Part shown: positions 35,657 through 43,671 of the stretch, one piece after another | Position numbering within the stretch: position 1 is the stretch's first letter | How the letters are laid out: each line of letters starts with the position of its first letter | Assembly: GCA_016795485.1 (NCBI GenBank) | Contig: JAEUHM010000041.1 | Coordinates: 248,001 to 312,000 of the forward strand | Origin: Verrucomicrobiaceae bacterium | GTDB taxonomy: Bacteria; Verrucomicrobiota; Verrucomicrobiia; Verrucomicrobiales; Verrucomicrobiaceae | Direction of reading: 5' to 3' | Length of the DNA stretch: 64,000 nucleotides | Notes under the pieces: model-generated | The model's database searches: none | Seen by the model: the letters and a program-made list of their open reading frames with translations, nothing else | Told to the model about the DNA's origin: nothing | Program-made: the position numbers and the translations under genes

Positions 35657-37225
35657 ATGATGGGGCCACCGATGGATCGCCAGCGATTTCTGATCTCCGC
35701 CCTCACCTTTATCATGGTGTGTCGGATGGCGCTGCTCCCGACCACAGAACTGAGCCCGGATGAGGCTCTGGCTGTCATGAACGCGGCCCGTCCAGATTTG
35801 TGGCATGCCGAGATGGGACCGTTAGTGCCTTGGCTGGTGAAGATCAGCACCTCACTGCTTGGGATGAACGAGTTTGCCGTTCGCGTCTGGGCGCCGCTGT
35901 TGGCTTTCGTTGCGTCAGGTCTGCTGTGGCGCTTGGGACGCGGCATTGCCAACCCAAATGTTGCATCCTGGGCCGTCGTTGGCCTTCAGGTGGTGCCAGG
36001 ATTCAATGTTGCCGCGACGACCATGACGACTTCCATCGTGAGCCTCACTGCAGCGCTTGGCGTTGTCGTATCTATTCGTGTAGCGCTCCTTCACGCAAGC
36101 CCCAGACATTATTCATGGTTCATTGGGGCCTTATGCACTGCCTTAGCGATCCTAACCGACTGGCGAAACGGCATCACCTACCTGTGCGCGCTCACGGCAT
36201 TGGGCATTCCGCTCCGTCGGAGACATCATTTGTTCAAAATTGGCTTTCTCAGTATCACTGGTGCCGCAGCTGTGTCGTTCGGTGCATTTGTTTTCTGGAA
36301 TCAGATGCACGACTGGCCTCTAGGCGAGATCGGGTCAGCCGCGCCAGAGTGGATTGCGGTATCCAATCTGCTGCGGTGGATGGTATTGCTCTCACCTCTG
36401 ATGTTCTGCGGTGTCACATGGGCATTGCGTCAGTCGCTTGAGCGTTGGCGGGTTGGCGCGGGCCACGGTCAGCTTCTCGTCTTCGCGTTGCCATACACTC
36501 TTCTGGACTTTTTTTGGGGTCCGCTTGAGCGATGGCCGAGCATGGGCTGGTTGATCTGGGTGGCACTTGCGCTGGTCATGCTTGCAGACCATACGACAGG
36601 AGTTTCTCCCTCTGAACTCAGCCGAAAAGTGCTACTTCGCACTGGCACCTTTGCACTAGCCATGCTGCTCAGTCTTGTTTTGCTCCGTAGTGACTTTGTT
36701 CGCAGCCTTGGCTTGCCGTGGAAGTTCTCACAGGATTTCACTGAGAAAAATACATGGAGAGGTTTTCTTTTCCGCGATCCGTCCGGTGGCATGATGGGTT
36801 GGCGTCAGCAGGCGAACACCCTTGCAGCCGTGCTCCAAAAAAACAGTGGCCCTCAAGCACCTTGGTTCGTGATCGCTGAGAACTGGCAGATGGCCGCAGC
36901 AACTGAGTTTTATTTGCCGGAGGGGCTCCATTTGATTCGTCCTACTGTCAGACATCCTCGGATCCACGCGCCACAAACGATTGCGCTAACGAGTCCTCAC
37001 TCTCTTTGGCCGCGCTACGACTCAGTGACGGACGGGCATGATCCTTTTGCAGGTGCCAGCGCTCTTTTTGTAACTTCAGCCGATGCTAAATCTCCTCCCG
37101 CCGAGATCCAGAAGCGGTTTGACCATACAGAAGTGCTAAGCGTGGCCCGTGTGATGCACGCGGGCATGGAGCTGCGAACACTCAAAATCTTTGCTTGCCA
37201 CCGCTACCAGCCACCGGAGTTTTGA
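35657..37225 (+). CDS. ArnT/PMT-like membrane glycosyltransferase
   Basis: 522 residues (or 517 from ATG 35672) with about ten to eleven hydrophobic segments. ELSPDEALAVMNAARPD near 31-47 holds the D-E pair of the first loop, and WHAEMGPLVPWLVKISTSLLGMNEFAVRVWAPLLAF is the typical next stretch of GT83/PMT_2 enzymes. A soluble beta-rich domain forms the C terminus. It should use a polyprenyl-phosphate sugar donor. It lies 36 bases after the TPR gene and 16 bases before GT2, which could make such a donor, so the genes probably act in one pathway. Confidence 0.88.
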   Translation: MMGPPMDRQRFLISALTFIMVCRMALLPTTELSPDEALAVMNAARPDLWHAEMGPLVPWLVKISTSLLGMNEFAVRVWAPLLAFVASGLLWRLGRGIANPNVASWAVVGLQVVPGFNVAATTMTTSIVSLTAALGVVVSIRVALLHASPRHYSWFIGALCTALAILTDWRNGITYLCALTALGIPLRRRHHLFKIGFLSITGAAAVSFGAFVFWNQMHDWPLGEIGSAAPEWIAVSNLLRWMVLLSPLMFCGVTWALRQSLERWRVGAGHGQLLVFALPYTLLDFFWGPLERWPSMGWLIWVALALVMLADHTTGVSPSELSRKVLLRTGTFALAMLLSLVLLRSDFVRSLGLPWKFSQDFTEKNTWRGFLFRDPSGGMMGWRQQANTLAAVLQKNSGPQAPWFVIAENWQMAAATEFYLPEGLHLIRPTVRHPRIHAPQTIALTSPHSLWPRYDSVTDGHDPFAGASALFVTSADAKSPPAEIQKRFDHTEVLSVARVMHAGMELRTLKIFACHRYQPPEF

Positions 37226-37241
37226 CCCCGCCCTTATTCCC

Positions 37242-37937
37242 ATGCCAGAAGCACCCACCCTTTCCGTCGTCGTTCCTCTCTACAATGAAGAAGAGAACGT
37301 TGCGGATTTGCAACGTGAGGTTGACGAAGCATTGGCTGGCATCGACTACGAACTCGTTTTGGTGGATGATGGCTCCAAAGACGCAACTGTGAGTCGAGTA
37401 GTGACCGGCCCCAACGTGAGGCTGCTTTGCTTTGAAAAGAACGCTGGTCAAAGTGCTGCCATGCACGCGGGTATTCATGCCGCACGTGGCTCTGTCATCG
37501 TCACCATGGATGGAGATCTACAGAATGATCCAAAGGACATCCCCGCGCTTTTGGCCAAGTTAAAGGAGGGCTTCGATCTCGTCTGCGGCTATCGCGCCAA
37601 GCGGAAAGATACGACGTTCAAGCGCATCCAGAGCCGCATCGCCAACAACGTGCGCCGTGCGTTCATCGGAGATGGGGTGCGTGACACTGGTTGCACGTTG
37701 AAAGCAATGAAAGCGGAATGTCGTGAGGCGCTGCTGCCATTCAATGGAATGCACCGCTTCATTCCAGCCCTCATCGCGAGCTTAGGCTACAAAGTAACCG
37801 AGGTGCCCGTCAACCATAGGCCACGCACAAGAGGCGTGAGTAAGTACGGCTTTGGCAACAGAGCGCTGCGAGCCACGATGGACATGTTCGGCGTTCGTTG
37901 GCTAAACAGCCGTCGGGTGCGCTACCGCGTGAAGTAA
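37242..37937 (+). CDS. GT2 polyprenyl-phosphate glycosyltransferase (DPM1-like)
   Basis: 231 residues from ATG 37242. GT-A fold motifs are plain: LSVVVPLYNEEENV, LVDDGSKD, FEKNAGQSAAMHAGI, VTMDGDLQNDP with the DxD-type acidic residues, and the DPMS-family DTGCTLKAMK and HRPRTRGVSKYGF segments. It probably charges a polyprenyl phosphate with mannose or glucose at the cytoplasmic face. There are no C-terminal membrane segments, unlike the GtrB/ArnC form. It is the most likely donor enzyme for the preceding GT-C proteins. Its last 16 bases overlap the convergent HAD gene. Confidence 0.92.
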   Translation: MPEAPTLSVVVPLYNEEENVADLQREVDEALAGIDYELVLVDDGSKDATVSRVVTGPNVRLLCFEKNAGQSAAMHAGIHAARGSVIVTMDGDLQNDPKDIPALLAKLKEGFDLVCGYRAKRKDTTFKRIQSRIANNVRRAFIGDGVRDTGCTLKAMKAECREALLPFNGMHRFIPALIASLGYKVTEVPVNHRPRTRGVSKYGFGNRALRATMDMFGVRWLNSRRVRYRVK

Positions 37938-38707
37938 TGCGTGAGCGCTTGCATCATGCCGATGCTGGCTTCACCTGCTGCTACGAATCCACCCTGACGC
38001 TGCACATGGGATTTGATGGGATCAAGCGCATTACCAGGACACGCAATCATCCTCGCAAAACGAGTGTCCAGCATGCTGATATCGTTGTGATTGTCCCCAG
38101 CAGCAAAGCAACGTGTGGCATCCAAGCCTAGTAAGCGCGCCAGTTCGCCCAAGGCGCTGCCCTTGTTGTAATCAATGTGCGAGAAGCGCAGATAAATGCT
38201 GTTTCGCTGGTAGCCAAGTGAAGGAAAACGGTCCCGCTCTCGCTCAATCAACTCACACATTCGATCCATCTCTTCAGTCGTGCGCGTAACGATCCCGACT
38301 TGACCAAAATCACCTTCCAAGAACTCCCCTTTTGTTTCCGTCTCCACCACGGTCTTCATGTGTTTAAGGAATGGCCCGGTCTCTTTCATGAAATGGGCAT
38401 GTGCTTTGCGCGCCTGTTTGTTCCAAGAGCCAAAGTCCGTCCAACGATTGAAAAAGCCGGGCCGATGAATATCGCACTCCTGAGAGATGATGTAGTCCGG
38501 CTCCATGAGGATCCCATACTGAGCCAGCCCCACGAGCGTCTGATCCAAGGTGCGTCCAGTATTAATCACCCAAGCTGCTCCTTGAGAACGAAGACCTCGG
38601 ATCATGTCACCAAGAGAAGGGTGAAACTTCATTTCCGCCTCGTGGTGTACGAGCGTGCCATCAAAATCAAAACAGAGAATAAAGCTATGCTTGGGTGCTG
38701 CGGCCAT
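37922..38707 (-). CDS. HAD-family phosphatase (Cof-type)
   Basis: 261 residues from ATG 38707. Motif I is ILCFDFDGTLV, motif II is INTGRT, the motif III lysine is in DYNKGSALGELARLLGL, and motif IV is AAGDNHNDISMLD. A large C2-type cap lies between motifs II and III. Members hydrolyse sugar phosphates, phosphoglycerate derivatives or flavin phosphates; no specificity can be read here, although the glycan-gene surroundings make a sugar phosphate plausible. It is 56 bases downstream of the TolC gene on the same strand, perhaps the last gene of that operon. Confidence 0.9.
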   Translation of the reverse strand: MAAAPKHSFILCFDFDGTLVHHEAEMKFHPSLGDMIRGLRSQGAAWVINTGRTLDQTLVGLAQYGILMEPDYIISQECDIHRPGFFNRWTDFGSWNKQARKAHAHFMKETGPFLKHMKTVVETETKGEFLEGDFGQVGIVTRTTEEMDRMCELIERERDRFPSLGYQRNSIYLRFSHIDYNKGSALGELARLLGLDATRCFAAGDNHNDISMLDTRFARMIACPGNALDPIKSHVQRQGGFVAAGEASIGMMQALTHYFTR

Positions 38708-38763
38708 GCCGTGTGAGATGATGGATAAAGCGCCGGATGCCGCCCACTGCAAGCCCGGTGTGA

Positions 38764-40152
38764 TCAGGGCTCGGCAAGAATGCCGGTGGCGGCCTGATAG
38801 TCGGCAAAAGCGCGGAAAAAATCAGCCCTCGCATCGACTTCCAGCAGTCGCGCGTCAGCTGTGGCCTGCTCCCTGATCTGGAGTGCGAACAAATCCGCCG
38901 CACCCTGCTGAAAACGCTTGTTCTCAGCCTCTTCGAGTTGCCAGGCAAGCTCTACGTTCCGGCTGGTTTGCCCGATCTGTTCTGCAGCAGCCTTTTGGGC
39001 CGACCACGCATCGCGAACTTCTGCGACAATACGTTCACGGGCAAACTGCGCATCAGCGGCAAGTCGCTCGAGTTCAGCATTTGTCGCCTGGAGCCGACCT
39101 TTGGCCTCATTTCGCTGCAATGGAATGCGGAGTTCAATCCCGACACTTGCTTCGGTTTCGTCTCGGTCCTTATATGGTCCGCTGCTAAGGTTTTCTGCGA
39201 CACTCGCTGTGAGATCAAGGTGCGGCATGAGTGCGTTCTGAGCCAATCGTTTGTCGATGCCCAGCTTGTCCATCACTAGCGCAATACGACGGAGTTCTGG
39301 GCGGCGGGCAAAAGCGCTGACAATATCCGCACCAAGTTGCTTTTCAGCCATCAAGAGTGACTGCGGCAGGTTCTTGGGCAGTTCATTGCGTGCTGGGATG
39401 CGTGGTTCATCTTTGGCATCACGGTGAAAGAGCGAAAGCTCAATCCCAGCAGCTTCAAATCGGCGCCTAGCCTGAACAACAGCGATGTTCCTGCTGATCA
39501 CCAGGCGCTCATTGTCCACTTTGATGATGGGAGCCACTTGTCCCCGTTCAACAAGCTCCGCAATCCCCTTATCACGATCTCTGGCAATGCCTTGAAGCTC
39601 TTCTGTAACACCTAGGCGCAGACCCATAGCCACCCAATTGTAATAGGCCCGAATGGCCGCTCGCAAAATGTCGATGCGTTGACGCTGGATGAATGGATCT
39701 GCCAACTCCTGGTCAAGTCGTGCTTTCCAGAGCGTCGCACGTCGGGAGTCGATGACACCATCCCGCAAAAGATTGAGCCGGATGCCCGCACGCACCTCAC
39801 CGTCGATCTGCGTGCGGCTTTTATCATAATCAGCAAGCGGCCCGCTGCTCACACGGTAACCCGCAAACACATTTCCACCCCAAAAGGGCAGAGGCTGTTC
39901 AAAAACAAAGTCTCCACTGCGCCCGTCGTAGTAACCCGATGGCGTGAGCGAGCCACGAGCAAGAAAATTGAGGTCAAACGCTCCTTGAGCCTGCCTCAAT
40001 CGGCCCGCCGCAACATCCCGCTCAATCAGTGCCATCAAATAGGGAGGGTACTTGCCCTTAACGCAGTCCAGAACCGTCTGGAGCTTCAACTCCGCACTCT
40101 TCAGCCATGAAGGCACAGCGAGGCACAGCAAGAAAAGTACACGAATGCTCAT
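38764..40152 (-). CDS. TolC-family outer-membrane efflux/secretion channel
   Basis: 462 residues with a signal peptide (MSIRVLFLLCLAVPSWLKS). The two long helical hairpins expected of TolC are visible (about 150-235 and 345-455: ...RGQVAPIIKVDNERLVISRNIAVVQARRRFEAAGIELSLF... and ...RLQATNAELERLAADAQFARERIVAEVRDAWSAQKAAAEQIGQTSRNVELA...). It would be the outer-membrane exit duct for the adjoining HlyD and ABC proteins. The stop of the HlyD gene (40154) lies 1 base from this start, so the two are translationally close. Confidence 0.92.
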   Translation of the reverse strand: MSIRVLFLLCLAVPSWLKSAELKLQTVLDCVKGKYPPYLMALIERDVAAGRLRQAQGAFDLNFLARGSLTPSGYYDGRSGDFVFEQPLPFWGGNVFAGYRVSSGPLADYDKSRTQIDGEVRAGIRLNLLRDGVIDSRRATLWKARLDQELADPFIQRQRIDILRAAIRAYYNWVAMGLRLGVTEELQGIARDRDKGIAELVERGQVAPIIKVDNERLVISRNIAVVQARRRFEAAGIELSLFHRDAKDEPRIPARNELPKNLPQSLLMAEKQLGADIVSAFARRPELRRIALVMDKLGIDKRLAQNALMPHLDLTASVAENLSSGPYKDRDETEASVGIELRIPLQRNEAKGRLQATNAELERLAADAQFARERIVAEVRDAWSAQKAAAEQIGQTSRNVELAWQLEEAENKRFQQGAADLFALQIREQATADARLLEVDARADFFRAFADYQAATGILAEP

Positions 40153-40153
40153 G

Positions 40154-41419
40154 TTATTTCTTCGCCTCCGGCTCTTTGTCAGCCACTACAGGCGGGAATC
40201 CGTTCAGTTGCCGCCAGATTTCTTTCCAGAGTGGCACCTGCTGTAGCAACACCCAGCCATTGGCACGGACACCCTGCCTGAGCCAACGGTTCCCTGGCCA
40301 ATTGACGGGTTCCACCCTCCCATCCCGCTCCACGACATCTGGCTTTGGTGCTACAACCACCCTAAAGCGCCCATTGCCATCGTCGGCGGCATCTACAAAT
40401 ACCACCTCTCCGCCAAACGTTCCCACGGCGACACTGGGCCAACCTACGAACTGGATGGCTGGCCAGCCTTCAAATTGAACACGCACCTCACTGCCAGGAA
40501 CATCACCTTGACGTGGCCTGACGAGGGGAACGTCATTGCCGTCCAGATACATTTCCACGAATCGGCTCTCCGTCTCTGGGATGATGACGCAGATCAGTGA
40601 ACCAGGGCGCAAATAAGTGCCGTCTGTTGCCGCAACACTCAAAACGATGCCATCTCGCGGGGATTCAACGACTTGGCGCTGGTTCTGACTGATTTGGATG
40701 TCGATACTCGAGATGTCACGAGTGGCATTCTGCAAGTCGGCCTCTGCGGTCCCTTTTTGAGCGCGAATACCAGCAATGGTCGCATCAAACTCATTCTCCG
40801 TACGTTTGAGGTTGGCCTCGGCGGCATTGTAGTTGGCATCCGCACTCTCTTTGATCTGCTTGGCAAGCTCATAGTCGCGCTCAGAAACTAGTCCTGGCTG
40901 TTTCAACTCGCGGGTTCGGTTATAGTTGAGCTGGGCGGTCTCAGCGGTGATGCGCTCAGCAGCTACACGCTGTCGGGCTGCATCAATCGCTTGGCCTTTC
41001 GCTTGTTCCTGTTGCCGCGCCTGGAGTTCAAGGTCATCCACACGTTGGGCAGCAGCAGCACGTCGTGCAATGAGGGCATCTCGCTGCGTTCGGAGATTGT
41101 TCAGCAAATTGGGGTCGTTGTCCTGAATCTCGACAATCACATCACCCTTTTTTACTGTGGCTCCCTCAACAACATGCAACTTCTTCACCTGACCGGCAAC
41201 CGGTGCTTCCACGTTGAGCCGTCGTTCTAACGGATCAAAGGCAATGACTTTGCCGCTGCCGCGCACGGACTGTTGCCAAGGGAGAAACCAGATTCCCAAA
41301 AGAAAAAACACGAACGCCACAGCGAGCAGTCTGGCCATGATCCGAGGTGTCCCCGTGCCGCCGGCAAGACAGATCGTTGGCAATTGGCCTTTGAGGTTGA
41401 AAGCAGAGCGAGTCTTCAT
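40154..41419 (-). CDS. HlyD-type periplasmic adaptor (membrane fusion protein)
   Basis: 421 residues. One membrane segment near 28-45 (LLAVAFVFFLLGIWFLPWQQSV) is followed by a biotinyl-lipoyl half-motif VEAPVAGQVKKLHVVEGATVKKGDVIVEI, then a long coiled-coil hairpin (about 105-245) and the second lipoyl half VVESPRDGIVLSVAATDGTYLRPGSLIC. This is the standard adaptor of a type I secretion or tripartite export system. It overlaps the ABC gene by 4 bases and abuts the TolC gene, so all three form one unit. Confidence 0.93.
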   Translation of the reverse strand: MKTRSAFNLKGQLPTICLAGGTGTPRIMARLLAVAFVFFLLGIWFLPWQQSVRGSGKVIAFDPLERRLNVEAPVAGQVKKLHVVEGATVKKGDVIVEIQDNDPNLLNNLRTQRDALIARRAAAAQRVDDLELQARQQEQAKGQAIDAARQRVAAERITAETAQLNYNRTRELKQPGLVSERDYELAKQIKESADANYNAAEANLKRTENEFDATIAGIRAQKGTAEADLQNATRDISSIDIQISQNQRQVVESPRDGIVLSVAATDGTYLRPGSLICVIIPETESRFVEMYLDGNDVPLVRPRQGDVPGSEVRVQFEGWPAIQFVGWPSVAVGTFGGEVVFVDAADDGNGRFRVVVAPKPDVVERDGRVEPVNWPGNRWLRQGVRANGWVLLQQVPLWKEIWRQLNGFPPVVADKEPEAKK

Positions 41420-43608
41420 TTACTTACCTCCCCAAGCACCACTCGCTTATCACATTTGGCCGCTACAAGTGGGTCTCTGGTAGCAATGATTACTGTCCAG
41501 CCCCGCTCCGGCAGCAGAAGCATTCGAGTCAGCTCTTCCATGCTAGATTCATCCATGCCATCAAAGATGTCATCAAGCAGCAGCAGGCGTGGTTGCAGCA
41601 CAAGCGCCCGAGCGATAAGTAACCTGATGCGCTGACGAGAAGACAGTGGAAGTCCGCCAGTGACCAACGGCGTATGCATGCCAGAGGGAAAGGCAAGAAC
41701 GTCTTCCAGAAGGCCCGCCAGCTTTAATGCATGAGTTACCTGCTCTAATCCAACATCGGGGCGGCCCAGGCGGATATTCTCAAGGATAGTGCCGTGCACG
41801 ATGTCCGTGCTGCGGATGAGCATCACGCAAGAACGCAGCTTCTCCAAATACCAGGAGCGCAGATCAAAGCCATCAATGCTCACATGTCCGGCAGTCGGGT
41901 ACCGCAAACCTAACAGAACGTCGAGAAGCGTGCTGCAACCACTCCCCTGAGCGCCCATCAAGGCAGCGCTGGAACCTGGTGCGAGCTCAAAACTCACATC
42001 GCTGAACACATGACATCCGTTAGGGTAGCTGAAAGTGAGCCCTGAGGCTGAGACATGGGCTCCGCCCGAAGCTGAAGTGGGGTGATCGCCGTCTTCACTT
42101 TCGATTTCGATGTCCACAAGATGTCCAAGCTTGTCCACGGCAGCCAATGCATCATACCAAGCTTCAAATTGCTTCCCGAGTTTTGATACCGAAGCGAGCA
42201 CCGCGCTCACGATGAGTTCCGCAGCCACTAACTGGCCCAGAGTGAGTTGTTGATTAAGCACCAGCCATCCGCCCACAATGAGCAAAATCGCACTGGCCAG
42301 CACTTCCAGGAGCAGCAAGCCTCCGATCTGCCTCATCCAGATCCGGAAATGTTTTGTCCTTGCCAGCAGGTAGTTGCGCACCAACTGATCCGCCCGCTCT
42401 GCCGCAAGGGCATAACCACCCGGCCCTTTGAACAGGCGGGGATAGCGTGCGAGTTCTTCAAGCCAGTTGACCACATCGTATTTGCAGATGGACTCCTGGA
42501 TGCTGGTGCGCACAGCGCCACGGCCGAGCACAAACACGATGCCAAGCAGAACCGACAAGAGAACCGATGCGTAAGCGAGCAGGAATGGGTGATAAAAACC
42601 GAGCACAACCAAACCAATAATGGCTCCGAGAACGATGTTGATACCATTCAACAGTAGCAAGGAAGTGCTCTTCTGCACTGTCACCACATCCAGGAAACGA
42701 TTGACCATTTCGGGAGCGTGGATGCCATCCAATGAGTCCGCTTTCACGCGCGGCAGTCTGTAGGCCATGTCAGCGGCAACACGAACGAAAATCCGGCGCT
42801 GGATGACTTCGGCCACGTGAAACTGCAATCCTCGAATAACAGCGGATAGCAGCAAGAATGCAAAAAGCGCTAGCGCGATAAACACAAGTGCCTGAAGAAA
42901 CGCCGCAGTTTGACCCCCGAACGAAAGATTGCTAACCAAGGCATTAACAGCCAACGGCAATGCTAAATAAAGCAAGCCTGTTATGATGCTGAAAACGAAA
43001 ATGGTCCAAACATCCTTCATCTCGGGCTGCAAGAGCCCAAAGAAGCGCTTGATCGGCGTGACGTGTTCTTCGTGATGACCATCCGCAGGATTGATGTGAA
43101 ACGATGGCATTAACGCAGCCGACTGCTCCACATCCCGACCACGCAAGCCTTCTGCGGGCCGCTCTGGAGTGACGACTCCTAAGTCTACCGTTTCATTGAT
43201 GCTTTTGAGACCAAGAGTCTGCGCCAGTTGACTACGGCTGATCGTGAAAATCTGCCCTGGATTGTTAGCTGTGCAGGCGCGCACGCTGAAAAAGCCGTGC
43301 CTCCTCAAAATCAGCCACTCTCCAGGATCCGGGCGCCATAGAATGATCGGCTGATGGTTGCGGGCCATCCACACTGCGTCAGCGAGCGATAACCGAAACG
43401 GTTCTATTTTGATCCCCGCGATTTCAGCTGCGTTAACCAGCAACTCCAAACGCTCTCCTTTCTCACGCTGAGCCTGAGAAACTGCCTCCCGGATGCGCGA
43501 CTCATCGTGGCCAGACCTTAGAACCTGGGATAAAAACGCGAGGGTGTCCGCATCGTGTCGATCGGCGGCAGCAGGAGACGCGGGGATTGCAGCATTTGAG
43601 GCAGGCAT
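41416..43608 (-). CDS. Type I secretion ABC protein with degenerate nucleotide-binding domain
   Basis: 730 residues: an N-terminal C39-peptidase-like domain without a recognisable catalytic Cys/His pair (about 20-160, as in LapB/HlyB), six membrane segments (about 200-480) and an ABC domain (about 515-730). The ABC domain keeps the shape but not the chemistry. The Walker A Lys is Cys558 (GAQGSGCS), the Q-loop Gln is Arg599, the signature LSGGQ is LSSRQ (655-659), the catalytic Glu after Walker B is Asp680 (LLLLDD), and the H-loop His is Arg711 (IIATRDP). I read these codons directly from the DNA. It is coupled to HlyD and TolC. Either the family is non-hydrolysing or it pairs with an active partner elsewhere. 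The frame is intact, so it is not a pseudogene. Confidence 0.9.
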   Translation of the reverse strand: MPASNAAIPASPAAADRHDADTLAFLSQVLRSGHDESRIREAVSQAQREKGERLELLVNAAEIAGIKIEPFRLSLADAVWMARNHQPIILWRPDPGEWLILRRHGFFSVRACTANNPGQIFTISRSQLAQTLGLKSINETVDLGVVTPERPAEGLRGRDVEQSAALMPSFHINPADGHHEEHVTPIKRFFGLLQPEMKDVWTIFVFSIITGLLYLALPLAVNALVSNLSFGGQTAAFLQALVFIALALFAFLLLSAVIRGLQFHVAEVIQRRIFVRVAADMAYRLPRVKADSLDGIHAPEMVNRFLDVVTVQKSTSLLLLNGINIVLGAIIGLVVLGFYHPFLLAYASVLLSVLLGIVFVLGRGAVRTSIQESICKYDVVNWLEELARYPRLFKGPGGYALAAERADQLVRNYLLARTKHFRIWMRQIGGLLLLEVLASAILLIVGGWLVLNQQLTLGQLVAAELIVSAVLASVSKLGKQFEAWYDALAAVDKLGHLVDIEIESEDGDHPTSASGGAHVSASGLTFSYPNGCHVFSDVSFELAPGSSAALMGAQGSGCSTLLDVLLGLRYPTAGHVSIDGFDLRSWYLEKLRSCVMLIRSTDIVHGTILENIRLGRPDVGLEQVTHALKLAGLLEDVLAFPSGMHTPLVTGGLPLSSRQRIRLLIARALVLQPRLLLLDDIFDGMDESSMEELTRMLLLPERGWTVIIATRDPLVAAKCDKRVVLGEVSK

Positions 43609-43671
43609 CCGTAAAACCGAAAAGTTAAACGACTAGGCAGGAAAAAGGATGCTCGATTTTGCTCATTCCGC

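Noticed and set aside
41416-43608. The ABC gene as a pseudogene
   Set aside because: The frame is intact over 730 codons, joints to HlyD are preserved, and the altered motifs keep the surrounding hydrophobic pattern, so it appears maintained.
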